A stretch of DNA of 64,000 nucleotides from Cephalopachus bancanus (GCA_027257055.1 JAPVLO010000019.1:17472501-17536500), one strand, 5' to 3'. Positions 33,765 through 43,807 are shown, counted from the stretch's first letter. Made by a program: numbers and translations. Notes: generated from the sequence alone by a model not told the origin.

Positions 33765-33792
33765 AGGGTTAGGGTTAGGGTTAGGGTTAGGG
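33765..33792 (+). repeat. Interstitial telomeric repeat (TTAGGG)4
   Basis: Four perfect TTAGGG units at 33769-33792, preceded by AGGG, in the LZTS1 intron 200 bp from the exon 1 donor. Short interstitial telomeric sequences are known in primates as scars of double-strand-break repair. Confidence 0.95.
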
Positions 33793-33989
33793 GATTGACC
33801 AGTGCTTGAATCCCCTCATCCAACCTTTGATCTCTGTGGTGTGGCCAAAGACTTCCGCCCTCGCCCCTGCTGCTCTGGCCTCCTGGAATCTAAATGTTCA
33901 CGTCAGCCCCTTCCCGGGCCTCCCATGCTCTCCACCGCCCTCTCCTGTTTTCCCGTTTTATCCGCCCTTGCCAGAGACTTCCTGCTTAC

Positions 33990-34334
33990 CATTTCTAGCT
34001 GACTGGAGAAGGGCATGAGCTTGGGGGGCGTGGACGGGTCAAAGTCGACCCCGGCCTGGCCCCCTAGGTCTCCACTGGACAGTGCCGTGTAATCTGGGCG
34101 ATGGGAGCCCCGGGCCTTCTGGCTGACCTTGATGTAGAAGAAGTCTTCGCTCTTGCCCATTTTGGAGCTGGACTTGCCATGACCCGAGTCCTGGGAGAAG
34201 CCAAACCGCAGCAGCCCGTCAGAATACCGATTGAGCTTCTTGAGGTGTGAGGATTTGCGCAGCTTGTACTGCGAAGCCCGGCAGTGCTTGCTGTGGAAGC
34301 TGTGACCGGAGATGAGGCTGCTGACACTGCCCAT
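33990..34334 (-). CDS. LZTS1: LZTS1 coding exon 1 (residues 1-115)
   Basis: This exon starts at the ATG at 34334-34332, in a GCCACCATGG context, and ends at 33990 with the donor GTAAGC (33989-33984). It is exactly 115 codons, phase 0. The N terminus Met-Gly-Ser-Val-Ser-Ser fits an N-myristoylation signal (Gly2, Ser6), which in this family anchors the protein to membrane. A basic, Ser/Lys-rich stretch follows (about residues 18-60), then the family-typical segment containing DFFYIKVSQKARG near residues 64-76 and VDFDPSTPPKLMPFS near 96-110. The open frame continues past the donor to 33903, but that read-through is intron. The acceptor CCCCAG just upstream (34346-34341) suggests a spliced 5'UTR. 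A decayed copy of the 3' part of this exon lies at about 33305-33500. Confidence 0.95.
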
Positions 34335-34346
34335 GGTGGCCTGGGG
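34332..34346 (-). promoter_or_regulatory. LZTS1: Kozak context and splice acceptor before LZTS1 start
   Basis: On the minus strand the sequence reads TTTGTCCCCAG then GCCACCATGG. The AG at 34342-34341 would make the coding exon begin with the six-base Kozak leader. This fits a spliced 5' untranslated exon upstream, but a promoter just above the exon with an unspliced leader is not excluded. Confidence 0.7.
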
Positions 34347-34502
34347 ACAAAGACGGGCAGGGCAAATTGGAGGCCTGGAGAAGCTGTGGCAGCGAGGGGC
34401 AGTCCTGGTTCTGCGGGGGGGCAGCGGTCATAGCAAAACCCACACGGAGCCTGGGAGAGCTGCAGGCCTGGAGAGAGACACAAGACAGAAGTCAGTCTGG
34501 GG

Positions 34503-34640
34503 CTGGGCGCAGTGGCTCATGCCTGTAATCCCAGCACAACTTTGGGAATATGAGGCGAGAGGACTGCTTGAGCCCAGAAGTTTGAGACCAGGCTGGGCAA
34601 CATCGCAAGACCTTGTCTCTACAAAAAAATGAAAAATAAG
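34503..34640 (+). mobile_element. AluJ left arm, split copy
   Basis: GGCTGGGCGCAGTGGCTCATG to TCTCTACAAAAAAATG. Its right arm is at 34946-35105; a younger Alu is inserted between the arms. Lies about 165 bp above the LZTS1 start codon. Confidence 0.93.
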
Positions 34641-34935
34641 CCGGGCTCGGTGGCTCAGCCTGTAATCCCGCGCCTTTGGGAGGCTGAGGTGAGTGGATTG
34701 CCTGAGCCCACGGGTTCGAGACCCGCCTGGGCAGCGAGACCTCATCTCTACAATAAATAAAAAACAAAAAATCAGCTGGGCATGGTAGCGCGCGCCTGTA
34801 ATTCCGGCTACTCGGAAGGCTGAGGCGGAAGGATCGCCGGAGCCCAGCAGGTTGAGGTTGCGGTGGCCGGGAGCGGCCACTGCACTCCAGTCTGGGCGAC
34901 AGAGTGAGACTCCAACTCAAAAAAAAAAGAAAAGA
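34641..34935 (+). mobile_element. Young lineage-specific Alu inside AluJ
   Basis: Derived form in all respects (CCGCGCCTTTGGGAGG, GGGCAGCGAGACC, GTGGCCGGGAGCGGCCAC). Inserted in the A-rich linker of the AluJ. Confidence 0.97.
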
Positions 34936-34945
34936 AAGCAAAAGA

Positions 34946-35105
34946 AATTAACTGGGTGTGGTGATGCGGGGGTGTCATCCCAGCTTGGGATGACTTGGGA
35001 GACTGAGGTAGAAGGATTGCCTGAGCCGGGGAGGTCAAGGTTGTGGTGAGCCATGATTGAGCCACTGCTCTCCAGCCTGGGCGACAGAGTGAGACCCCCA
35101 GCTCC
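34946..35105 (+). mobile_element. AluJ right arm, split copy
   Basis: Continues the AluJ at 34503. Contains a perfect GTCATCCCA / TGGGATGAC palindrome at its altered start. Confidence 0.9.
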
Positions 35106-35263
35106 TAACAAACAAACAAAAGAGGTCTGCCTGGGAAAGGGCCTGTCATGCACAGTCCTCGGCTGTGGTTTAAGGAGTAGCTGTTGCCAGATCTGGGCAG
35201 TAGAGAAATGCACACCAGAGCCCAGCTCTTTCCCCATGACCCAACCCTTTACTCATCTTTTCT

Positions 35264-35559
35264 TTGCTAATTCAACATTCATTTGCCGATAGCTTACTTC
35301 AGTCAGGTTCTACTCTAAGCACTGGAGACCCAGCAATGACTAAAACAGCGGCTGTCCCTGCACATGGGACTTAGGCGTAGTGTGGTGTGGCCATGCCATA
35401 AACAGACCAGTGTCTATTATAACAAGTGACATACGTGCTATGCAAGAAAAAAGAGCAGAGAGTAGAACAGAATTCTGGGAGGTGGTTGTTTTTTGCAGTG
35501 AGCCCTCTCTGTTGGGGCAGCATTTGAAGAAACCTCAAGAAAATAAGGAGGAAGGGGGA
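35264..35559 (-). mobile_element. L2 relic, 3' part
   Basis: GTTCTACTCTAAGCACTGGA and ACCCAGCAATGACTAAAACA are antisense L2 3' sequence; continues beyond an Alu monomer. Confidence 0.8.
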
Positions 35560-35702
35560 AACCAGACACAGTGTGCTCACACCTGTGATCCCAGCACTTT
35601 GGGAGACTGAGGCAAAAAGATCGCCTAAGCCAAGGATTTTGAAAGCAGCCTGGGCAACAGAGCAAGACCCTGCTGCTACAAAAATAAATAAATAAATAAC
35701 AG
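35560..35702 (+). mobile_element. Old left Alu monomer within L2
   Basis: ACACAGTGTGCTCACACCTG to (AAAT)n tail. Confidence 0.88.
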
Positions 35703-36420
35703 AGGGGCCAGCCATGTGGAGATCTGAGGGGAGAGAGCTTACCAGAAGAAGCCCCCAGTACAAAAGCCCTGAGTCCCTGAGGCAGAGGGACATGGGACCA
35801 GCCTGGCTGGAGAACAGTTAGCAAGGTGGGGGTGGTGGCGCAGGAGAAGCAGAAGCCAGGAGCTAGCAGGGACCGGACAGCGAGGGGCCTGGGCAGTTAT
35901 AAGGGCTTTGGCTTTGCTGGGGTTGACACAAGCATCCGACACTTGCATCTGCCTTAGGCTGGGCGAGGTCTGGCTGGTGGGTGGCAAAGAAGACTCTTGA
36001 GGGGTTGGGGTGGAAGCAGTGGGCTGGTTAGGTGAGTGACAAATAGTTCGGTGGGCCAAGGTGGTAGCTGTGGATTAAGTTTTAGATATAATTTTAAGGT
36101 CTATCTCATAGGATTTTTGATTGGGTTGGATGCAGAGTGGGAGAAAGAGGATTGGAGGATGACTCCAGTGTATTTATCCAAGCAACTGGAAGCAGAAATT
36201 TGCCCTTTATTGAGATGCAAAAGACCACAAGAGGAGCCAGCTGAGGGTGGGGTGGGGGTGGAGAACAGGAGCTTGGTTGAAGACATTTGGTTTGCGAAGC
36301 CTATTAGGCATCCAGGGAGTGATAGGGAGTAGGCAGCAGGCTGTGTGGGCAGCCAGGAGCTGCAGGCTCAGATGTCAGAGTTGTGAGGGTAGATGTCAGC
36401 TATAAGACTCAGGGGGTCAC
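35703..36420 (-). mobile_element. L2 relic, continuing
   Basis: GCCATGTGGAGATCTGAGGG, GATGACTCCAGTGTATTTAT and GAGCTTGGTTGAAGACATTT are antisense L2. Together about 1 kb of L2. 36421-36589 unrecognised. Confidence 0.8.
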
Positions 36421-36589
36421 CAAAGAGGGAACACAGAAAGACAAGAGAAATCTCAGGACTGGTTCCCAGAGCCCTCCGGGCATCAGGAGGTCAGGCAGGT
36501 GAGGAGGACTAGGAAGAATGATGCAGGAGGTTCTGGTGGTGAGTAGATGTAGGAGATCTAAGAAAGCCAAGAAAGGAAATTGTTTCATC

Positions 36590-36890
36590 TGGGTGTGGTG
36601 ACTCACATCTGCAATTCTAGCATTTTGGGCGACTGAGGCGGGAGGATTGCTGGAGCTCAGGAGCTCGAGACCCGCCTAGGAAACAGAGCGAGACCTCGTG
36701 TCTTCAAAAAAATTTTTAAAATTAGCCAGGCATGGTGGTGCGAGCCTGTAGTCCCAGCTGCTCAGAAGGCTGAGGCAGGAGGATTGTTTGAGCCCAGGAG
36801 TTCAAGGATGTGATGAGCTGTGATCATGCCACTGCACTCAGCCTTGGTGAGAGCGAGACCCTGATTAATAATAACAATAATAGTAATAAT
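36590..36890 (+). mobile_element. AluJ
   Basis: Old dimer with an (ATA)-rich tail. Confidence 0.9.
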
Positions 36891-36997
36891 AATGTTTTTC
36901 ATAAGGATAGTGTCAAGTGTTGTTAAAGTAAGGTGACAACCAAGAACTGGTCAATGAATTTGGCCATGTGGAGGACGCTGGTGACAACAGCAGTTTT

Positions 36998-37275
36998 TTT
37001 TTTTTTTTGAGTTGGAGTCTCACTCTGTCGCCCAGACTGGAGTGCAGTGGCCGGGAGCCCAGCCTCGACCTGCTGGGCTCCGGCGATCCTTCCGCCTCAG
37101 CCTTCCGAGTAGCTGGAATTACAGGCATGCGCTACCACGCCCGGCTGATTTTTTGATTTATTGTAGAGATGAGGTCTCCCTGCCCAGGCGGGTCTCGAAC
37201 CCTCGGGCTCAGGCAATCCACTCACCTCAGCCTCCCAAAGGTGCGGGATTACGGCTGAGTCACCCCGATCTCATC
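36998..37275 (-). mobile_element. Young lineage-specific Alu
   Basis: Perfect 16-bp duplication TGACAACAGCAGTTTT (36982-36997, 37276-37291). A small deletion removes the right-arm hairpin. Confidence 0.97.
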
Positions 37276-37429
37276 TGACAACAGCAGTTTTGATGGAGTG
37301 GTGGGAAGAAAGGCCTCATTGGAGAGGGTTCAAGAGAGAAAGAAAGGAAGTCATCATAGCCTTGGGATGGACTCTAGTTACACCGCCCGCCTGCTATAAC
37401 TCGGGATGTAAATGGTTTAACATCTTCAA

Positions 37430-37815
37430 CTTTCAGTGTCGCAATTCTAAGATACACCTAAACTTAAAAAAAAAAAGATTGCATCTTATTATCAATGCTT
37501 AACACAGCAACAACAACAACTTTGCCAGTCACTAGACAGAGTTGGATAAATTGGGATGTCATTGCCGGCACACGTGCAGAGTCAGACAAATCTCTAAGTT
37601 TAGCTCACACGATTTTCAAAGTCAGGAAAGGTTGTGCGATTGTCATGCATCGTGAAGTATTTCTCAGTCAAAAGACAGATGAACTAATTAAGGGGAAAAA
37701 GCTCCAAATTCAATAACACAGGAGATGCAGAAGGAACCCATGTCCTTTGTTCTGATCTAGATGATACTATCCATCCTAAAGGGACCAAGGAAGTCCCAGG
37801 TAGGTCATTTAGCTT
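37430..37815. other. Unidentified AT-rich segment
   Basis: Not a repeat I know. Contains CTAAGATACACC and GATTGCATCTTA, roughly inverted, and a 73-codon open frame (37495-37713) without recognised domains. Could be an old DNA transposon. 37816-38100 also unrecognised. Confidence 0.35.
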
Positions 37816-38059
37816 TTTTTTTTTTTTCTTTTTTATAATCAGTTGAACATGGAGACTCTTGAAATATCAAGGCTTGGATTCAAACTTGCATTGTTATCCA
37901 GGAGAATAAAGTGGTATGTTATGAATAAACATTTTCTATTTTCCACTGGTAAAAGCGCAGCCCAGCAGAACTTCATTGTGTAAGTTTAATATATATTGTT
38001 ATGTGAAAAGCTTTTGTCTAGTTGATGGCCTTGTAGACTCAAGGAAACACAGTAAAGCC

Positions 38060-38162
38060 TACGCTACAGGATTGTTAAGAGAAATTTATGAAATACCATC
38101 ATAAGATAATAGCTCTGGTATATTTATTCAATACTTAGTATATAGTCGGCACCCAGTAAATG
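38060..38162 (+). mobile_element. MIR 3' fragment
   Basis: TTAGTATATAGTCGGCACCC then AGTAAATGCCAG. Confidence 0.55.
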
Positions 38163-38184
38163 CCAGTTCTCTTCATTGGCATCG

Positions 38185-38333
38185 GTTTTTTTGTTTATGT
38201 GTTTATTTATTTACTGCAGAGACAGGATCTCACTATGTTTCCCAGGCTAGTCGAGAATTCCTGGCCTCAAGTGATCGTCCCTCTCAGCCTCTCAAGTGGC
38301 TGGTATAACAAGCATGAGCCACCACACCTGGTT
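38185..38333 (-). mobile_element. Old left Alu monomer (FLAM-type)
   Basis: Antisense; GGCTAGTCGAGAATTCCTGG to GAGCCACCACACCTGG. 38334-38785 is unrecognised. Confidence 0.85.
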
Positions 38334-38784
38334 GGTATATCTTATTTATATTATCATCATTATCTTTGCCAGCACCCATCATCCCTATGCTATCTTCGAT
38401 GTCCACACTTCATTTTCTAGAACTAGTGATTTCCTTCCAAATGCACCTTTCCTGCACTCCGTTCCTTCAAGGCACTACTTAAGAGCACCGGATGCTCTGC
38501 TAATCCGACAGCTGACACTGACAAAATGTGTGCTTCATCCTTCCAGGTAGCCTATCTCTAGTGTAGCTGAGACCCCCAGGTCCTATGAGGCAAATCTTCT
38601 ACTGCTGTCCACATGCAGGGGTGCTGTTTTTGGCCAGATGATTCTCCTGTACTCTGTGCATCATACCACTTGAACAGCTGGATCCTTCTTTGTTGCCCAT
38701 CCAACTCGCTCCGAGTCCCTACACATGCAGGGCTGTGGCGGCCAGACCATTAGCCATGGCATCAGCCAGATTTCAGTTTGAAAA

Positions 38785-38875
38785 CCAACCTCTCTGAGCT
38801 TTTCTCATTTACAAAATGGAAATGTTAACCATTAACTAGGACCAGTAGGAAGATAAAGCAAACTAACAGAAGTAC
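38785..38875 (+). mobile_element. MIR fragment
   Basis: CTCTGAGCTTTTCTCATTTAC then AAAATGGAAATG. 38876-39371 is unique. Confidence 0.55.
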
Positions 38876-39371
38876 AATTCACTTGGCACGCGATGGTCAG
38901 TGTGCTGGAGATGCGCGCATGCCAAACGGAAGGGTAAGGTAAGCGTGTCGCCTTCAGGAACGCATAGTTGGGGTATAATTATAATATCAGCAGACATGCC
39001 AAATTTTGTGAGTCTCTTTGTGGCACCTGAAGAGTCAAGGTCATGGTGTTTCCTGATGAGGCTTCCCATTGTCTTAGAGTAAAACATAGACTCTTCACCA
39101 GGCCCTGGCTCCTGGCCGCTGCTCTAATTTCACCCCACACCATTCTCTCCTTGCTTACATCCACCACGCAACCACACTCCTCTCTTTCCTCTTGGTTGAC
39201 CAGACCGAGCGTTGATCACTAGAAGCGTTCACACCTGCTGTTGCCCCGCCTAGACTCCTTCTCCCTTTGCCCCTCGCCTTTTCTCAGTCTCTGGTCCTCA
39301 ACTTGTCTCACCTCCATAAGGGTCCCCCCCAATGACCCTTGAAAAAGTCAATCTCTCCCTCTCTCTCTCTC

Positions 39372-39531
39372 TTTTTTTTTTTTTTTGGAGTTGGAGTCTC
39401 ACTCTGTTGCCCAGGCTGGAGTGCAGCGGCATGCTCACGGCCACCACAGCCTTGATGTGCTGGGCTCAGGTGATCCTTCCGCCTCAGCCTTCCAAGTAGC
39501 TGAAATTACAGGCACGCGCTACCACGCCCAC
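39372..39531 (-). mobile_element. 5'-truncated lineage-specific Alu
   Basis: Right arm only, antisense, in a CT-rich site (flank CCTCTCTC). Confidence 0.9.
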
Positions 39532-39679
39532 CTCTCTCATTACTCTCTATTACACCAACTTGTTTATTTCCTATGTGACGCTTTCAACTGTAATAATGTT
39601 ATTTTTGAGTTTAGTGGTTCACTGCATATATCTCCACCAGAATATGAGCTCTGTGAGAGCAAAGACATTGTATCTGAGC

Positions 39680-39862
39680 CAGGCACAGTGGCTAGCCTGG
39701 GCATCCTAGCGAGACCCTGACTCTACAAAAAATTAAAAATGAAACAAACAAAAAAAACAGCAGACAGGTGTGGAGGTGCACACCTGCAGTCTCAGCTGCC
39801 GCCACTGAGGTGGGAAAACTGCTTGAGTCCAGGAGTTTGAAGCTGCAGTGAGTTGTAATTAG
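39680..39862 (+). mobile_element. AluJ with internal deletion
   Basis: GCCAGGCACAGTGGCTAGCC: the left arm lost its centre. Confidence 0.85.
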
Positions 39863-39889
39863 CTCCCAGAACAAAAATGAGGAAGATAA

Positions 39890-39985
39890 GGCACAGACTC
39901 AGGGAGTGCCACAGCCCTGGTCACTCAGCTGGCCAGCGACCAAATGAGATTTGAACCAGATGCCATCATCTGCTCACTGAAATAG
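39890..39985 (-). mobile_element. MIR fragment
   Basis: TCACTCAGCTGGCCAGCGAC and ATGAGATTTGAACCAGATGC. 39986-40406 is unique. Confidence 0.65.
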
Positions 39986-40417
39986 CACACTTCTGGGGAC
40001 TGCAGGTGAGGCTCTGAGATGTTAAGGTTCCTGCCCCGGATGCAGAGTGAGCTTTCAGGGTTGAAGAAGACGAAGTCTGGAGGAGACGTCAGGGTCAGCT
40101 ATCTCTACTGGGAGCTTGCCAACAAGGTTTCTGGCGCTTTTAGGCAGCCTGTGCTGAGTCCTAGGGGATGGAGAGGAAGATGGCAAATGAGGCCAGGAGC
40201 AGAGGAGTGGCGGAAGCATGGCTGCCTCTGGTCCTCCAGGGAGCATTCCTGCCCCCTAGCCCAGATATCCCGGTCCCCACTCCCCAGTCTCAACACACAG
40301 AGGAGCTTTGGAGTTGGAGGCTATTTCAGGATCCACTTGAAGCTAAGCTCATCACCTTTGAGTGTCTAGACTTGTCCCACTGTCAACATGGAGAAAGCAT
40401 TATAAAAAACTTGGCTG

Positions 40418-40708
40418 GCCGGGCTCGGAGGCTCAGCCTGTAATCCCGCGCCTTTGGGAGGCTGAGGTGAGTGGATTGCCTGAGCCCGCGGGTTCGAGAC
40501 ACGCCTGGGCAGGCAAGATCTCATCTCTACCATAAAATAAAAAAATTAGACGGGCGTGGTAGCACATGCCTGTAATTCCAGCTACTCGGAAGGCTGAGTC
40601 AGAAGGATCACCGGAGCCCAGCAGGTTGAGGCTGCAGTGGCCGGGAGCGGCCACTGCACTCCAGTGTGGGCGACAGAGTGAGACTCCAACTCAAAAAAAA
40701 AAACAAAC
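40418..40708 (+). mobile_element. Young lineage-specific Alu
   Basis: Duplication AAACTTGGCTG (40407-40417, 40709-40719). 40720-41076 is unique. Confidence 0.97.
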
Positions 40709-41091
40709 AAACTTGGCTGTGATCCAACCTAGCTCACAGACCTGAGTCTGCTCACCTGCCTCCATCCTACTTGCCGTCTCTGCCCTCCATAAGGACAAAG
40801 TAAAGGGGCTCATTTTTATTTCTGAAAAACAATTTTCCATTGGCTGGGGTCACCCATTTGGAGTGAAAACAAACAAACAAAAAAATCACACAGCTCTTGG
40901 AGATTTGGGAAAGGGAGAAGAAAAGGGAAGGAGGACAGAGAGAAGAAAGTAACAGAACCACAGAGTCTCAGGCTGAGTATGGCGCGGTGACCTTCTTCTT
41001 CCTACTGAAGGAAATCCAGCTAGAGTTAGACTTCAGACCTCAGAGAAAAAGAGGAGAGGAACCCACAGTAGCTGGTAGAAAGGGACCTCCT

Positions 41092-41369
41092 GCCGGGCTC
41101 GGTGGCTCAGCCTGTAATCCCGTGCCTTTGGGAGGCTGAGGTGAGTGAATTGCCTGAGCCCGCGGGTTCAAGACCCGCCTGGGCAGCGAGACCTCATCTC
41201 TACAATAAATCAAAAAATTAGCCGGGCGTGGTAGCGCGCGCCTGTAATTCCAGCTACCTGGAAGGCTGAGGCAGAAGGATCGCCGGAGCCCAGCTGGTCG
41301 AGGCTGCGGTGGCCGGGAGCCAGACTGCATTCCAGTCTGGGCGACACAGTGAGACTCCAACTCAAAAAA
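41092..41369 (+). mobile_element. Young lineage-specific Alu
   Basis: Perfect 15-bp duplication AGAAAGGGACCTCCT (41077-41091, 41370-41384). Confidence 0.97.
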
Positions 41370-41384
41370 AGAAAGGGACCTCCT

Positions 41385-42225
41385 AGCCAGGGAATTCAGG
41401 AGACATGGTCCCCCTAGTACCTCTCCCGGTAGGCCTGTCCCTCCTCACCCCCTGCACTTGCTCAACCAGGAATGGGAATGGCCCAGGGAATCGAGGGAAG
41501 CCCTCACCTTTGAGCAGCTTCTCCTCCCACACATGCAATGGGAGCATCTGAGCTGCCCCATGCCCCCCATTCTGCACTTTCCTTCCAAAAAGACACCAGG
41601 GCTCCAGCCAAAAGTGACACATGCTTCTGATGTCCCTTTCTGGAATATGGAGATAGACACATGGAGTTGAAAGGGGGTCTGTCTGGACTCCGGGAGGTGA
41701 AAAATAACATGACTCATCCTCCCATCCCAAACCCCTTGTCTCCCTTCCTGAGTGGGGTGAGGGGAGCAGCTATGCCCAGGCCCACAGCAAATCCAGACTT
41801 CTGGCTGGGATGAAGAGTAGAGGATCCACACCTACCTTCCTCCTCCTCCTCTTCCCCCATGCAGTCTGGAGGGGCCCCTGTTCTACCCGCCCCCTCCCAG
41901 ACCCAGTTATTTCTCCCCTTGCTCCCTGCCTTCCTTCCCTCCTTCCCCCCGTCTTACATCCCCTCCCCTTAGCTGCCTAAAGAGCAGTCCTGGCCAGGGG
42001 GAGGGGCCCGCCAGTGCCCAGCAGGGACTTGAGGCTGCACTGTGGGGCATCTCTGCATTCTGCAGGGCCCTTGCCCCCGCCCACTTCCCCGTGCCCACAA
42101 AGATACGAGCTGTCGCACTGCCCAATCCCAAAGCCCACCGGGCCATGAGTGTCCTCAGTAACTGCAGTGCCACGTAGGCTGCTGGCTGGGCTGAATCAAT
42201 GAGGCTATCGTGCGGGGGTTCATTT
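41385..42225. other. Unique DNA
   Basis: No repeat or gene recognised; C-rich near 41840-42080. Confidence 0.5.
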
Positions 42226-42600
42226 GGCAATTTATTTGATAAATATTGATCCATCATCTGCCATGGGCTAAGGACCATGCAAAACACAGAGAAGACGTGG
42301 GGAAGAATGAGGAGAGAGAGGAAGGAAGGAGAGTAGGAAGTGAATAGTAGTAAAACAGAAGCCAACGAGGCAGGGAGACGCATTCATGTGTCTCTGTGTG
42401 TGCCTATATGTGTACGTGTGTGCACATGTGTGCATGTGTGGACGTGTGTGTATATATATGTGCGTATATCTACTAGTTTAGATGGAGTAGCCAAGAAAGC
42501 CTCTGAGAAGATGGCATTCAAGAAGAGTCAATCTGATAAGAGTTTTTTTGGCTCCCTTACCAGGAACAGCAAATGCAAAGGTCCCGAGGTGGGAATAGAC
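42226..42600 (-). mobile_element. L2 relic split by a TG repeat
   Basis: Antisense L2: GCCTCTGAGAAGATGGCATT and AGGAACAGCAAATGCAAAGG. An imperfect (TG)n at 42395-42465 interrupts it. Confidence 0.75.
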
Positions 42601-42609
42601 TTGGGCTTG

Positions 42610-42825
42610 ATGTTTTAGAGCAGCGGCAGTGGGGGTGATTTGGCCATACCTGGAGACAGGACATGGTTGATTGTCATGATTGGGGGCGTTCGAGCATCTA
42701 GTGGACAGGGGTTTAGGGTGCTGATAAACATCCTACAATAAATGCACAGGACCGCCCCATGGCAGGAATGATCGGATCCAGACTGTCAGTAGTTTCAAGG
42801 TTGAGAAATCTGGTTTTAGAGGACC
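42610..42825 (-). mobile_element. hAT-Charlie-type non-autonomous DNA element
   Basis: GATTTGGCCATACCTGGAGA, TCGAGCATCTAGTGGACAGG and CAAGGTTGAGAAATCTGG: same family as 62700-62920, opposite orientation. Confidence 0.7.
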
Positions 42826-42864
42826 AGAAAAGAAAATAGGAGTTTAGCACCCCAGTCCTGTCAC

Positions 42865-43035
42865 TGACTCAGTGTGGGCTTTGAACAAGTGACTTAACCT
42901 CCCTGTGCCTCAGTTTCCTCACTTGTCACATGACGGTAACCATGCCTACCCTGCCCCATGACTTTATTATGAAGAGGAAAGGAAGCGAGAGCTTCAAAAG
43001 CATTCTGCAAAGTCCCCTGTGCTGGTTATTGTTAG
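42865..43035 (+). mobile_element. MIR relic
   Basis: GACTTAACCTCCCTGTGCCT then CAGTTTCCTCACTTGTCACA. 43036-43810 is unique apart from poly(T) at 43258-43291. Confidence 0.9.
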
Positions 43036-43807
43036 GCTTCCGTCTCATTAATGATCCCCAGGAGAGTTCTCTGAGATGTCCAGTTTGATTTGCACCATGG
43101 GGCTATGCTCCCAGAGCACAGCCTGTCCTGTCCTCTGCCCCGGAGCTTGGAGGCAGAAACTTCGGTGCAAGATGTGATTCTCTCCTTCACTGGTGCAGTC
43201 TTGAGTCCCCTCCTGGCTGTTTCTAACCACATGAGGGGCTGTATTCATTTCAGGTGGTTTTTTTTGTTGTTGTTCTTTTTTTTTTTTTGAGACTTCTTGA
43301 GAATTTAATGAGAGCTACCAATCCCCTCTTCCAACATTTTGGCTATGACTTCTAAGGGAGGGTTCCTTGACCCCTAATGCCCCCCCCCATGGACCCCATT
43401 TAAAAACATGAATACATTCTGCTCTGAGGGATTGAATATGAACTTGGGGAAGAACAAATGACTTGGTCTTGGACTGCTGACTTGACTTTAATGACTTCTT
43501 GGTTCCCTTCAGGTACAGGAGAGATGGGAGCAAGGGAAGAAAGTAAAGTCACAGAAAACTATTATCTCTTTTCAAGGTGACCTCCTGCCTCCCACATGCA
43601 AACCAGCCTGCAGCTGCCCAGTTCCCAAGACATGGGCAGACTTAGATCTACTTCAAAGGGGGTCATGAGGTGGATGAAGAGGCTTGGGTGGTCAGATGAG
43701 GAGGCTGCTTAGACTATGAGTGGGACTCAAAGCCTCATGTCTCTTCAAAGCTTGCCCAGTGCCAGACACCCCACTTGACAATTTCCTTTTTCTTGTGTTT
43801 ATTTTAA

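Larger units (their letters stand above)
24185..34340 (-). other. LZTS1: LZTS1 gene, coding exons plus 3'UTR
   Basis: Whole-gene view. LZTS1 encodes a coiled-coil protein of the Fez1/LZTS family, known as a postsynaptic-density and microtubule-associated protein (PSD-Zip70 in rat) and as a candidate tumour suppressor at 8p21-22 in human. Three coding exons (34334-33990, 32388-31579, 27947-27309) join with phase-0 GT/AG junctions into 597 codons; I recall the human protein as 596 residues, so this copy looks full length and intact. The introns are about 1.6 kb and 3.6 kb. The 3'UTR runs to a poly(A) signal at 24206-24201. The 5' limit is uncertain: a splice-acceptor-like sequence lies immediately before the Kozak box, so one or more untranslated exons may lie above 34340 or outside the window. 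In human the neighbour on the 3' side is ATP6V1B2; it is not seen here. Confidence 0.95.

Noticed and set aside
33903..33989. Continuation of the exon 1 frame past the donor
   Set aside because: Intron read-through after GTAAGC; similarity resumes in phase at 32388.
34700..34725. tRNA gene suggested by the T-arm-like GCGGGTTCGAGACCCGC
   Set aside because: No acceptor, D or anticodon arms around it; it lies within Alu elements.
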